From Beaufortia kweichowensis (lineage: Eukaryota > Chordata > Actinopteri > Cypriniformes > Gastromyzontidae), in NCBI GenBank assembly GCA_019155185.1, contig CM032795.1, positions 12,441,795 through 12,505,794 on the forward strand: a stretch of 64,000 bases of DNA, given 5' to 3'. Both the position numbers and the translations under genes were made by a program. The notes beneath the pieces were generated by a model. It did not search any database and was not told the origin of the DNA. It was given only the letters and a program-made list of their open reading frames with translations. Positions 25,601 through 38,475 of this stretch are shown here, one piece after another. The first letter of the stretch is position 1; each line of letters opens with the position of its first letter.

Positions 25601-25923
25601 AAATTGTGGTTACTATGGTTTACCAAAAAATACCACAGTTAAATTATGATTAGTGTAGTAAAACTATGATTCATTTTCCAAAGTGGTCGTACTTCTGTCA
25701 CCGTCACCCCAACATTTCAGATCATTTATTAACATGACAAGCTAGCGGACATACAGGAGAGCAATCCTTTGCGAGTGAAAATCTGAAAGAAATGTTGACT
25801 CACATTTTAAAGAGTTCCGTTCGACAGTAATGTAACAAACTCTCAACGAAACACAGTTTCAAAGGTAACACACATCAGAGGTCACACATCACGATTGCAG
25901 CACGTCTCAGTCATAGCAGCGCG

Positions 25924-25943
25924 CTACATGTCAGGGCATGTCC
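25924..25943 (+). promoter_or_regulatory. eda2r: p53 response element-like site upstream of eda2r
   Basis: Two decamers lie in tandem with no spacer: CTACATGTCA and GGGCATGTCC. The second matches RRRCWWGYYY at all ten positions. The first matches at seven and keeps the CATG core. It sits about 100 bp upstream of the inferred eda2r start. Mammalian EDA2R is a known direct p53 target, which raises the prior for function; binding itself is inferred. Confidence 0.55.
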
Positions 25944-26010
25944 GTGCGTCCCTCAGCGCAGCGTGCATACACGGCACCAGGCAAACGTACAAGCGGCGTG
26001 AGAACCGTCA

Positions 26011-26122
26011 ACATATTTAACCAGAAGCTGACTTGGACAGAAGTTATTCAAAGGCACGGGAGACGCTTACTTTAATGGGACAGGGAATGAATTGATTGCT
26101 GAGAGCTGGCCCTTGCTGCAAT
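26011..26122 (+). promoter_or_regulatory. eda2r: eda2r TATA-like element and 5' untranslated exon 1
   Basis: ACATATTTAACC at 26011-26022 could be a TATA-like element placing the start near 26045. The inferred noncoding exon ends at 26122 before a strong donor GTAAGT, about 0.9 kb upstream of the first coding exon. It contains a short upstream ORF (ATGGGACAGGGAATGAATTGA). The exon is inferred from the splice signal and position only. Confidence 0.4.
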
Positions 26123-27050
26123 GTAAGTGTTGATGATGCTGCTGTCCCTGATGCATGACTTTACAGATGCGAGACGATTCATGATGTAGGAAGCTATAGT
26201 GCGTGAACGTGTAATCTTAACAGCGCGCCCTACTTCGCTCACTTTGAGCAGCCCACCTGGATTTTATATCGGGGGAAGATTATTCCCAATAGAATATTTA
26301 CATGGGTATTTTTGTATTAGATTGAACCTAAATGCGTGCAAACGTTACCTCTCCTGCTCGCTCTCTTGATCTGTTTCGCTGTGTTCTGTAAGTTTATGAA
26401 CGGATTGGAATGAACATTAATCTTTATCATTTAAACGAACGTAAATAGCTAACTATATTTTGCACGTTTTCCTTTTTTTACTTGGCCTGATATATCCTTG
26501 TTTCACTAAATATTCGGAAATTCATGAGCAGGGTATTTTTCCTTAAAATATTAAGCTAATTCTAAGGGTAATAAAATAAAATAAATTCTACAAGTAACAG
26601 CGACAAATAAGATTTATCTGGAACACTTGTGTGTTTTTTTAACGCTAATGTAGTTTTTTTGCAATGTAAAATATGGAAATAACATGACTGTTAAGTTTAA
26701 GCCAAAAAACCGCAAATCATAAACTTTTGTCAGTCCGTAATTCAAACAAATGTGGGGCATTAAGTTATTCAAATATTTAACAGTTAGATCCAATTTACTA
26801 TTAAGCTTAAATATATAGCCGATTTACAATCAATTAATACTTTGCTTCCTATGTAAAACAAAAGGGACTTTAAGAGAAGCTGCAGCCCTGATAGCAAATA
26901 TAATTGATTTATTGTGCATTCAATAAACATTCAACCAAATGATTCTTCATTAGTGATGTTTTGCATTCAGGCCCCATAGTTGAACTGGATGAATGTACGT
27001 TGAATAGGTAACAGCTCTGTTTATATATGTGTCTTTCTCATAGATTGGAA

Positions 27051-30000
27051 TGGATTGCTTAACTGATGAGTATTATCACAGTGGACAATGTCACAAGTGC
27101 CCACAGTGTCCGCCTGGTCAAGAACTGAAAGAGGTGAGATAGAGAAACTTTTATTGTGACACAGATTTACAACTTTGAGAGTTTTGAGAAGCTGTGTGAG
27201 AAAAGCACCACCTGCACTGTAATTAGCAACTGTTTCTTTATCTTTGTAGATGATCTGTAAACAGAAAAATGCAACCCCTCTTGTCAGTTTGTGGACACAG
27301 TTAAACATTTCCAAACAGCTGTTGATTATTTATATGAGGTTTAATCATTTCAGAATAAAGTTTCCAGGTGACTTCTCATAAACTTAAGCTTTTATAACAA
27401 AATGTTTTGTATGCTTCCAACACAAGGTTCATAAAGATGAGCAATTGTCTTATAAATATTTTTTTCATTATAAAGAAAGGTTTCATTTAGGTCTGTCTTA
27501 CGTTTGATAGCGTATGTTTATTTAAAAGTGTTTCCATGCCCTTTCATGAGAGTTGATATACTGCAAGATGCAGCCAGATGCATGCCCAGAGGAAAACTTA
27601 TTGCTCAGAGACTGTTCCTTCATAGCTTGGGAAATTTAATAGAGTTATTAGTTTTGTTTCATTATTAGTGTTCTGCACCACATTGCTTACAGCACTCTAA
27701 AAAGACATTTAAATATAGAAGTAGAAGCAGCAAGCATTGTCGTTGGCTACGAGTCATTTGAAAAGCCAATCAGTTTGACTCATGCTGATGTGCAAGCTGA
27801 TTGGCTGGCTGGTCACAAGACTAGGAACTATGAGCCTGCACCCCTAGAGTGTCATGACTGAACTATGTCATTAAAAGTATTGATGTCTAGGATAAGATGT
27901 CAAGGAGAAAAAATTGAGATATTACAAAGATCTCATCTGTGGGTTTTTTTCTTTTATATGGATGTTTATGTCCAGTAAATGCAGTATTGACAGTATTCTG
28001 AAAGAAAGAATTAACTCTTGTGAATCAGGAAGTGTATGGATGCATGAAATAAAACAGAGATAAGAGATAGACCCTTATTTGTATTTGTAAACATGCTGTT
28101 ATATCACATGTCTGCCAGCAGAGGCATACACATGACCTTAAATGACCTAGAGACAGGTTTCAAAAAGCTCAGATACAACCAATGAACTTATCATGTTACT
28201 GAGTATGTTTTTGTGTGTGTGGGCTTTTAGGACTGTGGTTATGGTGTAGGTGTGTCAGCAGCATGTGGTGTATGTGACACTCGCTGGTTCAAGGAGGACT
28301 GGGGTTCTCACCCCTGCGCATTGTGCCAGAACTGCCGTCGGCTCAACAGATACCAAATCAAACGGTGCACACATACAGACAATGCCGCGTGTGGAAACTG
28401 CCTCCCTGGGTGAGACTCATCACACACACAAACAAGCTTTATAAAACTTGATTTGCGATGCTTACGTCACGATAATTAATCAACCTCCCACACACAAAGA
28501 TAGCGTGTACCTCCCTGATACACACACCCAAATATATATATATATATATATACACACACTCATTCTGCATTCCAAACTAAATCCTGTTTTTTTTGTTTGT
28601 TTGTTTGTTCCTAATTAAAGTTTCTACAGTAAAATGCGATTGGACGGTTTAGAAGATTTGGAATGTATTCCGTGTGGCCCCACCCCCTTCAGAAACATGC
28701 AATGTAGCAGTAAGTAACAAATAGTTGAAGTTACTTTGTGTACACGCGCATTGACCTTTTAATTTCGTGCTCAGAAGTCAAGCCCTCTCTGTTTTTCATC
28801 ATAGTTCTCTTTCTTTCAACTCTTATTGTACTTTCTTCCCTCTTGCACGTTCCCATTCTCGTCACCTCTCTCATGCTCTCAATCCCGCTTCAGTATTAAT
28901 ACTCCCTCCTTTTCTCTCACTGTTTTATCTCTCTTCTCTTTATTCTGTCAATGTGATTACGGGTGAAGTAAGAGGGGAGATACTTATCCAGCTTGGATCA
29001 GTCAATGCCCTCTGAAAGTGCTCAGCATGGACTGAGGGTCTGATCCTCGCTGAACCCACTCCATCATGCATTGACAAAGGTCTTTTAGCATTCTGCTGAT
29101 CAGACACACTGCCAGCAACAGGAAGAAGGATACGTTCAGAATGAGAGAGAGTTAAAGGCGACTGGCAGCTGCGGTTGTTTTGTGGGGATCACTGAGTTAC
29201 GATTCTTAACTACTGACTTATGCATATAGAGATGCTTTGAGAGATATAGCTTTGAAGCAGCACCACATTATCTCAATGTCACATAATGTATAAGAAAAAT
29301 CTAACTAACCCATACAGCTTTGCATTGATCTTGTAGTGGTATTATTGCAAAAAATTGTGAAAAATACCAGCAGAGACGACAAGCTTACACTCCTGACATC
29401 CGTCTTCTCATAAATGATCTGGCCTGATCTGAACATGCAAAATGACTGACAGACAGAAAACCCCTTAAAGCTTTCAGACTGGATAAACAGTGAAAAAAAT
29501 GTGCTAGATTTTAATCTATTTCAGAGTTATTGGTCAGATAATACATTTACACACATGGCAGATGCTTTTTGTGCAGCTTTTATCCAAAGCAACACGCAGT
29601 GCTTTTATTTTATCAGTATGTGTATTCCCTAGGAATCCAACCTATGATCTTTGCACTACTAGTGCAGTATTCTGTCAAGTGAGCTACAGGAGGTGGTTTT
29701 CATCCCTTAAGGTCCTGCGAGTATGTGTGGATTCTAATAGACTGCTGTTTTTCAGGAGGGGAAGTGATTGGTGTGGCAAAAGTCCAGACATCAGAAGCTC
29801 CTGTCCAAGATGCTTCCTCCATAGTCACTGCATGTGCAGCAACGGCCGTCCTAACAACCTTCCTGTTTGCCGTTGTGTGTATCACGTACCAGACACGTGC
29901 TTCGCTCAGAAAAACATGTAAACGTATGAATATACATGCTCACTAATAAAAATAATCAAGCATGACAGTTGCTGGAAAAATAAGATTGAGAAGGCAATAC

Positions 30001-31323
30001 ATATCAAGCTTTTCGTAACATTATACCTTTCATTCAACATCTCACAGGCTGTTTATCACCAGTCGGTACCCGTCAGCACGACAGTGAAGCGGCCTCGTTT
30101 CCCATGACTGCAGTACGCACAGTGATGCAAGAGGCAGATGTGGACAGATCAGGTGAGTGTTTATATGACAGGCTGTGAACTTGACCATAGGCAATGTGAA
30201 GTTCACAATGAAATCATGCAGAATTATCTGCAACTTGTCATTACACACCACATGGCCAAACATCACCTCCAGAAAAGAGTTTAAGGCATTTATTTTAGAT
30301 CAACACTTCAGCATGTGAACAATATGGTGTCTCTCCCACTGTCAGTTACTGTACCATGAAAATAAAAGAAACAATATTGTATATCTCTGCTGTTAAATTG
30401 AAATATATGGTCAATGTGATATTAAAGAAATAGTTCACCAAAATGATCATTTACTCACCTTAATGTCATCTCAGCTGTAGATGATTTCCTGTTTAATTGA
30501 TGATTTGAAGCCTGAAACAACTTCAACAAATGTTCAGGTGAACACAAAGAAAACTGTCCATCAAAAAGTGTCATACATGTTTTGTCAGTAACATGAGATT
30601 TCACATGCAGAATTGCTTTTCTTCATATACAATATTAACCCACAGCGGTATTTTGGATTACTTTTGGATTACTTTGATTTGTCATTATTAATCACATATA
30701 AGTAGATAACATGACTGCATTTTAATACGTAATTTAACGTTGAGCTAAAGAAGTCATATAAAGCTGGCATGGTGTGTGCGTAAATACATTATAAGAGAAT
30801 TTCTATCTATTGGTGAACCACTGATCATTGTATTGCAGCAAATACACATGCATGCACTTTTTTACAATAGTGATTTGTGTCATCCTAAGGTTCTTGGCTG
30901 CCATTGGAGGACCCTTGCACACTTAATGACATCACATCTCATCTTCACCTGTACGGAAGTGAGGCTCGTGCCGATCTTGCGGCAGGAGTCATCTCGCAGG
31001 CAACAGAATCTCCTGATCTTTATTCTTCAGACTCTGACCTCTGCAGCCAGCGTGTCATTCTCACCCTGGTTGGAGGAAAGTCTACACCAGAGCCCTGCTG
31101 CGCTGCAGAGCAGCGGACGGGCTGGGGGCTGCATGCTCCGGTAGAGTGCACTGAACTGGACCTTCAACACCTCTCCAACACCCTGGAGTTTCAAGCATTC
31201 AGGCCTTCAGGCTGCAGAACCACAAATAACCCACTATGTCCAGACTCCACTTTGCCCTCGACTGTGATGCTCCGGGACCTCGAGCAGGAGAGAGGAAGAG
31301 AGCGTGGAAAAGGAGATTGTTGA
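27051..31323 (+). CDS. eda2r: ectodysplasin A2 receptor (XEDAR), 6 coding exons, frameshifted at start
   Basis: TNF-receptor-superfamily membrane receptor for the EDA-A2 form of ectodysplasin, signalling through TRAF proteins. Exons: 27045-27133 (ATG at 27051), 28231-28409, 28621-28709, 29756-29917, 30048-30152, 30890-31323 (TGA at 31321). All junctions are GT..AG and phase-consistent. Exons 1-3 encode cysteine-rich repeats, e.g. CHKCPQCPPGQEL, DCGYG, CALCQNC and LECIPCGP. Exon 4 gives a membrane helix (about 23 residues, ACAATAVLTTFLFAVVCITY). Exon 6 holds HAPVECTELDLQ, matching the conserved tail of mammalian EDA2R. The coding length is about 350 residues, against about 297 in human. There is no signal peptide, as in human. 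Anomaly: ATG GAT TGC is followed directly by TAA (27060-27062), while the cysteine-rich frame is open one base off. One base appears missing after codon 3, or the copy is defective. An AATAAA at 31547-31552 is a likely poly(A) signal. Confidence 0.93.
28531..28551. repeat. (TA)n microsatellite
   Basis: An alternating AT tract flanked by CACACA on both sides, inside an eda2r intron just upstream of the third coding exon. Confidence 0.9.
29544..29602 (+). repeat. L2/SINE-type 3' tail fragment
   Basis: ACATTTACACACATGGCAGATGC followed by CTTTTATCCAAAGCAAC is a diverged copy of the conserved LINE/SINE tail, with an internal interruption. Confidence 0.5.
30422..30478. repeat. truncated end of hairpin MITE family A
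   Basis: TTAAAGAAATAGTTCACC, then AAATGATCATTTACTCACCTTAATGTCAT, matches the terminus of the 19.9-kb hairpin element. The stem is absent. Confidence 0.55.
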
Positions 31324-31575
31324 AAAGACAAGAAATCACGACTGCGTGATAATGAAACATACACAGTCTATACAAACTTGTTATATAACGTATTGGCATG
31401 TGGATTTCATCTGGTAAGTGTTAAAATGTTTTACAACATGAAGTGTGTGTGTTGGTTTTCTTAAAGATGCTGTCAGTGATGTGTCTGAGAAGAGTTTTTC
31501 CTGGGAGGAAAAATGCAAACGTTTTGTTTTCTGTGAAGGGGAAAAGAATAAAAGAAGATGTTTTTGTTTGGGTTA

Positions 31576-34500
31576 AACAGATTACACTGATTTCAGCATT
31601 ATAATTGAATGTTTACAGTAACATCTTGAATGTTTAAGGAGTGAAAATAAGCTCATTCTTGATCATATCTTTTTAAAGTTCAAAACTACCAGCGTCTGTC
31701 ACTGCACGTCAATGATGCGGGTCATAGGTTTACTACTTCCTATGTGCAGTTGACCATACCAGACTGATTACACAAGCCTCCATCAGCTCCAGACGCTAAA
31801 TTAGTTTTTTTCTCATCACTGGATTTATGTCTAACACTTCTTTGCTTTGCTGTCAGTGTCTAGGTAGTACATGATTTAGTGTTTACTTTGCTAAAGCCTG
31901 TCCAGGACTGGTGGGTAGTCTGATGTCAAAGGCAATGTCTTGCGACCATGCAACATTATTACGCCTTTGCATTTCTATACTACTAAAGACTAACGAATAT
32001 ACTGTGGATTTATTGTATATTAGATATAAGGACACATTTGATTTAATGACGGGTATCTACAAATAATTCTGCTGTTGGACAGTGATGCTGAGGATGGGAA
32101 TTTTGGCACAGCAAACAAATTGCTAGCAACAAAATGTATCAAGTTACAACATTCAATAATGTGGTTTTCTTTGATGCTTGACCTCACTGTGCCCTTACAT
32201 TTTGCATTAATTTCTTCTTTTTATTTTCTGTTTTGTAAGCTATAAGTCTTCCAAAACTGAAGCTACTGAAACCAGGCATGTTACAGAGGTGTTTTAACCA
32301 GTTTAAAATTAAAATGAGACATATGTTTTTAGAATCAACTAAAAAGCAGTTTGTTGAATACTGTGTAATACTTAGAATCCTGGTATTACTGCAGGAAAAC
32401 ACACTTTTGGCACATTTAATCATATATCAGTGTGCACAGTATACATACAAGTATCAATAAGGCATTCCACGTCTATTTTAAGCTTTTCATTTTGTGGCGG
32501 CACAAAAAGTGTAAATTATTTTGGCAATGCGACACTGCGCCGGTACACAGATCCAGTCTTGCATTGCCAGAATAATTTACACTTTATCTGTATTTTGCTG
32601 TAGTATTATACAGTATATACAAAATATTTTACTGTGGTCACCAAGATTTAGTGGTCAAGTTTGACGACAGTTATTCAGTTGATATATAAAACTACCGGTT
32701 CACAAGATGAAGTACATAACCACCAACATAAATAGCATTAAAGACATTGTTTTCGATACCACCCAAAACATAATTTCATCTCATAACAACCAGTCAAATA
32801 ACAGCATGAGCAAACTTGTTGTAAAACACATACATTACAATTCTTTGAAGAAGATTGGAGTTAATGGCCCGAGGACTAGGAGATCTATTGTAGATACTAG
32901 TTGGAATTAAGACATCAAGTGTTTCTGCATGGGCTGATGCCAGAACACCTTTAGCCAGCAGGTGTGTCTGTAAATACACGCAGATGCGTCTGGAGTGTTT
33001 TTTGTGGACACGTACAGATGGGATAACACAGAAATCACAAAGAACTGTACAATTATACAGTATTTATCTGCAGAGAAACTGTATGAAAAATATTTTGCCG
33101 TGCTCCATCCCTGATGTCCTAATATGTTGTTATAGAACATATGCAGAGTGACAACAGCATCAACCATCATTAGTAGGTGTTCCGTTTATTCCAATAACAG
33201 TTCACACCAACTCGCTCTGAAGGCCTTCAAAAAAGACACTTTCCACGGGTCATTCCATGAAATAATCCCATTATTTACTTTATAGGATTTGAGCTTGAAA
33301 ATAAGAATTGTTAAAATACATGAGATAAAGTAATGTAACAAATAATATTTAACAAATTACTCATTTTCTGGCAAAAGAAAATCATTGTGATACATTCCCT
33401 CCCTTTTCTTGTACGTTGACGTTGAAGTGAATTTTGCTTTTTTTTTGCAGTTTGTTAGTCTCTTATTCCCCGAGTAGTTTGAGAGTTGGCATTTCAGGTT
33501 GCCGGGAATAGGGCACTGTAATGACCTCTTTAAAATGGACTGCATCCAAAAAGGCATTTAAAGCAATTGTTTCTCTCTTTTGCATTTTAGATAAATGTTG
33601 CTTTATCATTTGTAAAACTAATTTAACAGCTTGAACATTTCGGCATTAATTTGGGACAATTTGTACTGTAAAATGGTGGTAGTTTCTTTTATTTAGTACA
33701 GTATATTTTTTAATGCTTGTTGCAACTCTTTATCTTGAACTTAAGTATGTTTTGTTATGTTAATCATTTAGTGATTATCATTGTGTTAAACACTATGTGT
33801 TGAATGTAATATATATTAGAATTGTATTTTTTTTCTTTCAATGTTAAGTGTGTTATTTTAGCAAAGTGGTATCTGTCTTGTATTTTAGCAAAATAAGAAT
33901 GTTTTTACTCATGAAAGTATGAATAAATGGATAGGTGTGTTCTTATTCAAGAAAATGAATCATGAACAGTATTCTAGACGTGGGACATGCAATGGTGTTA
34001 TTGTTGCCAATGTTCTTTTTCAGGTTTTTCAAATAAATAATTTTTCTTTCTATTTTATAAATTTTGTTAAGGTTACTTTAATTTGTGTTTTCGATTTAGT
34101 TTGCGTCAACTTAGAGGTAACTTTGCAATTAACTAGGTAGAAGTGTTTGGTTAATTTAACATGCTAATGTAGATTAGATGGATATTCCAATTAAATGGAT
34201 AATGAGTAATTTTTAGGTCTTTTTAAAACCAAATGTCAAATCTTTTATATATAGATAATGGATTCACTGAAAGGTTAACTCATGCAAAAGATGTGATTGC
34301 CATCTACTGTTCATTTGTGAATATTGAAGCCACTTAACAGCAAGTCTTCAGTGTTGAAACCAAATGTCATTTGATCTTCTATAAAGACTCCTAAAACTCC
34401 TTAATAACTTTCACTTCTTTTAAAATAAAATAATAAAATATAAGACACTGAAAAACAGATACTAAAATGAGGCTAATAGGCCCAAACATAATCTAGAAAA

Positions 34501-37500
34501 GTGTAAAATAATACATTCTTGTAAACTGATTTGCTCTTAACCACCAGATAGAAATAAAGTGATGTGTCTGTACAGCTAAAGAATTAAGATCTATAAGCAA
34601 CGTTAGCAATCATCATTTTAATACTTCACATAAGGAGAGGTACAGGTGACCTGTAGGAGTCAAGAAACTCAGCAGGAGTAAAACAGTGTGTGTAGAGACC
34701 CCAGCTGGCCTGTGGAATCAATTGCAGACAGTTTTGTAGAAACACTTGGATGCTATAAAGAGAATATGGACTGCACATACTGTATACAGTATGCAAAATG
34801 TTGCCTCCAGTTTATTACACAATATTCAGCTGTGATGGGGATACATACCAACCCATAGGAAAGAAAGATCCAATTAAAAACCACAAATAAGATTAGTTTG
34901 TTTCCCCTAGACAGCAATATGATTAAATGGAGAGCAAATGGAGATTTTTTTTCTTGTCTAACAAATTTTCTCTTGAGAAATTAACCCTAGTCATTTTTCC
35001 AATGTATTTCCTCTAGAGCTTTAGAAGACATCTCAACAATGCTTTAGATTTACCAAGACATTAAAGCCTGCAATCAAAAGTCAAGGATTTTTCAAAGATT
35101 TTAGCAAAATTCTCCACATTGAATTTGAATATTTCTTGCAGTGCTCTTATCTGTACTTTTACTGCATGTCTCATTGTAATTAACTTGACAATTTTAGAAG
35201 AATCGTCTGAGACAAAGTTGGCACTAAACTGGGATGTAACTAAAAACTCACATTAAGCAATAAACCTATTGATGTTTGTCCTCAATGCAGCATCATATAC
35301 ATAATAAAAGTATTTGGCAGAGTTTCAATCTGTCACACACAGTTTACATCACTTTTGTCCAATACACTATCAGATGTTATATTAGTTTTTCCTCTGTCCT
35401 TTTCTCCTTGCTTAGAGAGCACCTTGAGAGAAAACTGGTTCATCTTACCCGATTTTCCCTACTTAAAATTGTCAAAGACAACCTATTCTTTGCAAGTTCA
35501 CACCCTGACTCGTGGCAAGGGTGACATCTGTGTAGAAATGTTCAGAATAGTGCATTGCTGGAAATATGAAATTGTGTTAGACATAGATGCTAGCACGCTG
35601 TCATTGTTTTCATAGATTTAATAAAACATTTGTAGAAATGCCAAAATAATGTGGCAGTGCATGTAAAACAATGTGCAGTACTAATTTAAATCTAATGATG
35701 AAAATCTGTATTACATATTTACAAATGCATGTAATTCTGTTATATTTATGGTATATATTTCATATTTATTTGAAAAACACAGAAGACTCCAAAGATAAAA
35801 AATTCTGTATATAAAGGCCCAAAAAGGAAAGTTTCACATTTTTTATAATTTATTTCAGCAGCTAAAGTTGCAAAAAAAAATAAGATATCATGGCTGGACA
35901 TATTAGGAGAGATGTATATATTTTCCAAATGTATTTACTTGCTGAACCCACAAATATTGCACAAAAAGTGTGACTAACACCAAAGACATGCAGAATTACA
36001 TTTCTTTTCAATAAAGCACTTTTAGAAATAATGCTTAAGACTATTATTCATTACTGTACATTGCTGTATAATTTTTTTCAATAATGGTTACAGAAAAAAT
36101 CATTTTAAAAGAGGCTCCTACAGGAAGATTAAGAATACTGCAGCCTCTGGTGCCATTAAGCTACTGTGCCTGCAGAAAATGCAGAACTTAATCATAAAAA
36201 GGCAAACAGTAGGAAATCCACATGGAAATTTTTTGGAAATCCACATGGAAAATATTCCAATAGGTGTTAGATTCATCAGGGATTTGTCTGTAAATTACTC
36301 TTAGGGCACACAGCCTGCCAGCTAAGTGGAACTTTCTTAAAACAAAGAGCTCCTGTCATGGACACTGGATATACTGTGTTATAAATCTGTCTTGTATGCA
36401 TATATGAGTAATAGTTTTTTTTGTTAAGTGCTGTTTAACAGGTCCTTCTGTAATATAAAAACCTTGTAGAATTAATGTATGATGGTCATGAAGAGAAAGC
36501 AAGTAGCAGTTGTTATTGTACAGTAATTAGACTGCTGACATCATGAGAATTATACAAGGGAAGAGGACTTACTATTTTTTAACCTGATAGCTGTCACAGC
36601 AGAAATTGAGTATACACATGAAAATGAAAATGTATCTGAACTGCATTTTTTTCATGTTTAGATATTACATATTTTTAAAAACTTTAATCTTTACAAAAAA
36701 AGTAATTTTAGATATTTTTATAAATTACGGTAACGTTAACATTTAAAAAATTGTTGTTGTTTTATGTTTATTGTTTCAAATGTGTCAAATGTGTCAAATA
36801 TTTCATCCTGAGTTTTATACATTTCCATCAATTTTTAGTTTGTCATGATTCAATTAAAATGTAACTATAAAATATTAAAGAGAATAGGGAAATAACAGGT
36901 GTTCCTCCTGAGGAACAGTGACAGTTAACGGGTAAAATTATTTAAATAATTAATGTAGTAGCAATTTTAATGTACAGCACATTGAAAGCAATGTTTAATT
37001 GCACATCTTTGCACATTATTCTTTTTGTAGTAATTTAAATGCTCAACATTAAGACAAAAAATTACTTTCAGGTTAAAATCCTAAAAAAAAGTTCAATTCT
37101 AATGTTTTCTTTTTGATTCTTTATTTACAAACTTGATTTACACAATCCAGTACTGTCTCTTCATATGTTACCATTCAACAAACATATACATGTACAAACA
37201 AGTAATGCCCAAGTCTTTTAATGCCAATTCTTATTCATGTCTTACATTCCTTTTAGTATTCAGTGTGCTGTTGGTTACTTCTGTAACAAGTTACGTCCAA
37301 ATCTTTTAATGCCACGTCTTATTTAAATCTTACATTCCTTTTAGAAGTTTTCAGTGTGCTGTTGGTTGCTTCTGTCAAATAAGAACATTACACTATCTAA
37401 AAAAATAAATGAATTAACCTCATTTTTAGGTTTAATCCTTTTTTAATTGAATAAAAAGGACAATAACATTGCGATATGGAATACTTCACTCTGATTGGCC

Positions 37501-38475
37501 AGTCAGGACATTCCAAAGTATGTACATCCCTTACATTTTTTACATTTGGAATGTTCAATATACAAATCCTCTCATAAGAAAGAACATACAAGACATGAAA
37601 TTTCAGTAATTTACCAACAAGACACAGTAAACATCTTTCCATCAACCGTGTACATGTACCGGTAGGTTTACAGCTGCCTTCAAGGATTTTCTAATAATTC
37701 ACCAAAGTGCTCTGTGGGGAACAATACTGATAATGAAATGGTTATAGATGTTCCCATGAAGGCTGTACAGTTAATTTAAAAAATTAGATTATGGAGACGT
37801 TTTTTTGGCACAGTGGAGGAGAGTAACGCAGAGCACCCAGAGATGCTGCTGCATACAGATGTGACATGGCCTTCAAAAAAAAGTTTTAGGAAGATGTGTA
37901 ACAGTCTCATAAGAGTTTCTGAGTAAACATGCACAATGTACTGAACAGAAGTGATCATTAACTGCCATCACTGGCTATGTAATACTGTATGTGTGAATTT
38001 AATAACTTGCAGATGATCTTTATTCAGCTTTTATGTAATGAACTTGAGAGCCAGTCAAACTGAAACTAAAGTCAGACTATTCTTTTGCCAAGTTTAGGTG
38101 GAGTATTTACACGCTGACTGAAGTCATTATTACATAAAGTATGCTGAAGTGCTTCTATTATTTTTTCTTTAAGAACTTGACGAACAAAATGATTATAGAG
38201 AAAAGCATCAACAAAAGCATCAAAATAAAGATGACTTCCAAGACTTCCAAGTGAAAGATAAAACACTTTCATTTTTTTAGGTATAATTTAGTATAATTTC
38301 ATTATACTATTTACATTAAACTCCATTTTATATTAGTAATAATTAATAAGTCTCTAATGGAAATGCACCAATATTAAATATCCACATACTGTAAGTAAGG
38401 CACTTAGATGGCTCTAAAACATTTAGATGATGTTCTCTACATAAAATACAGTATAGGTATTAAATCTTTTTAACT
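31576..38475. other. intergenic region, no gene seen
   Basis: This 6.9-kb AT-rich span separates the convergent eda2r and ch25hl genes. It is dominated by stop codons in every frame, and the few open frames (all under 90 codons) show no recognisable domain. It contains one notable hairpin at 32501-32590 and a perfect 18-bp palindrome CATACTGTATACAGTATG near 34776. The part next to 38475 presumably includes the ch25hl 3' untranslated region, but no clear poly(A) signal stands out. Confidence 0.75.
32501..32590. repeat. near-perfect 30-bp hairpin, 30-nt loop
   Basis: The arm AGTGTAAATTATTTTGGCAA..GC (about 32508-32530) pairs with GCATTGCCAGAATAATTTAC..ACT (32561-32583) with a single G-U type mismatch over 23 positions. 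Pairing continues outward with two mismatches to 32501 and 32590. It could be the core of a tiny MITE or a small-RNA precursor; the sequence alone does not decide. Confidence 0.6.

Larger units (their letters stand above)
26123..30889 (+). other. eda2r: eda2r introns (no other gene seen)
   Basis: The introns are 26123-27044, 27134-28230, 28410-28620, 28710-29755, 29918-30047 and 30153-30889. They hold a (TA)n tract near 28531-28551, an L2/SINE-type tail near 29544-29600 and a truncated family A MITE end near 30424-30475. No nested gene or RNA was recognised. Confidence 0.75.
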
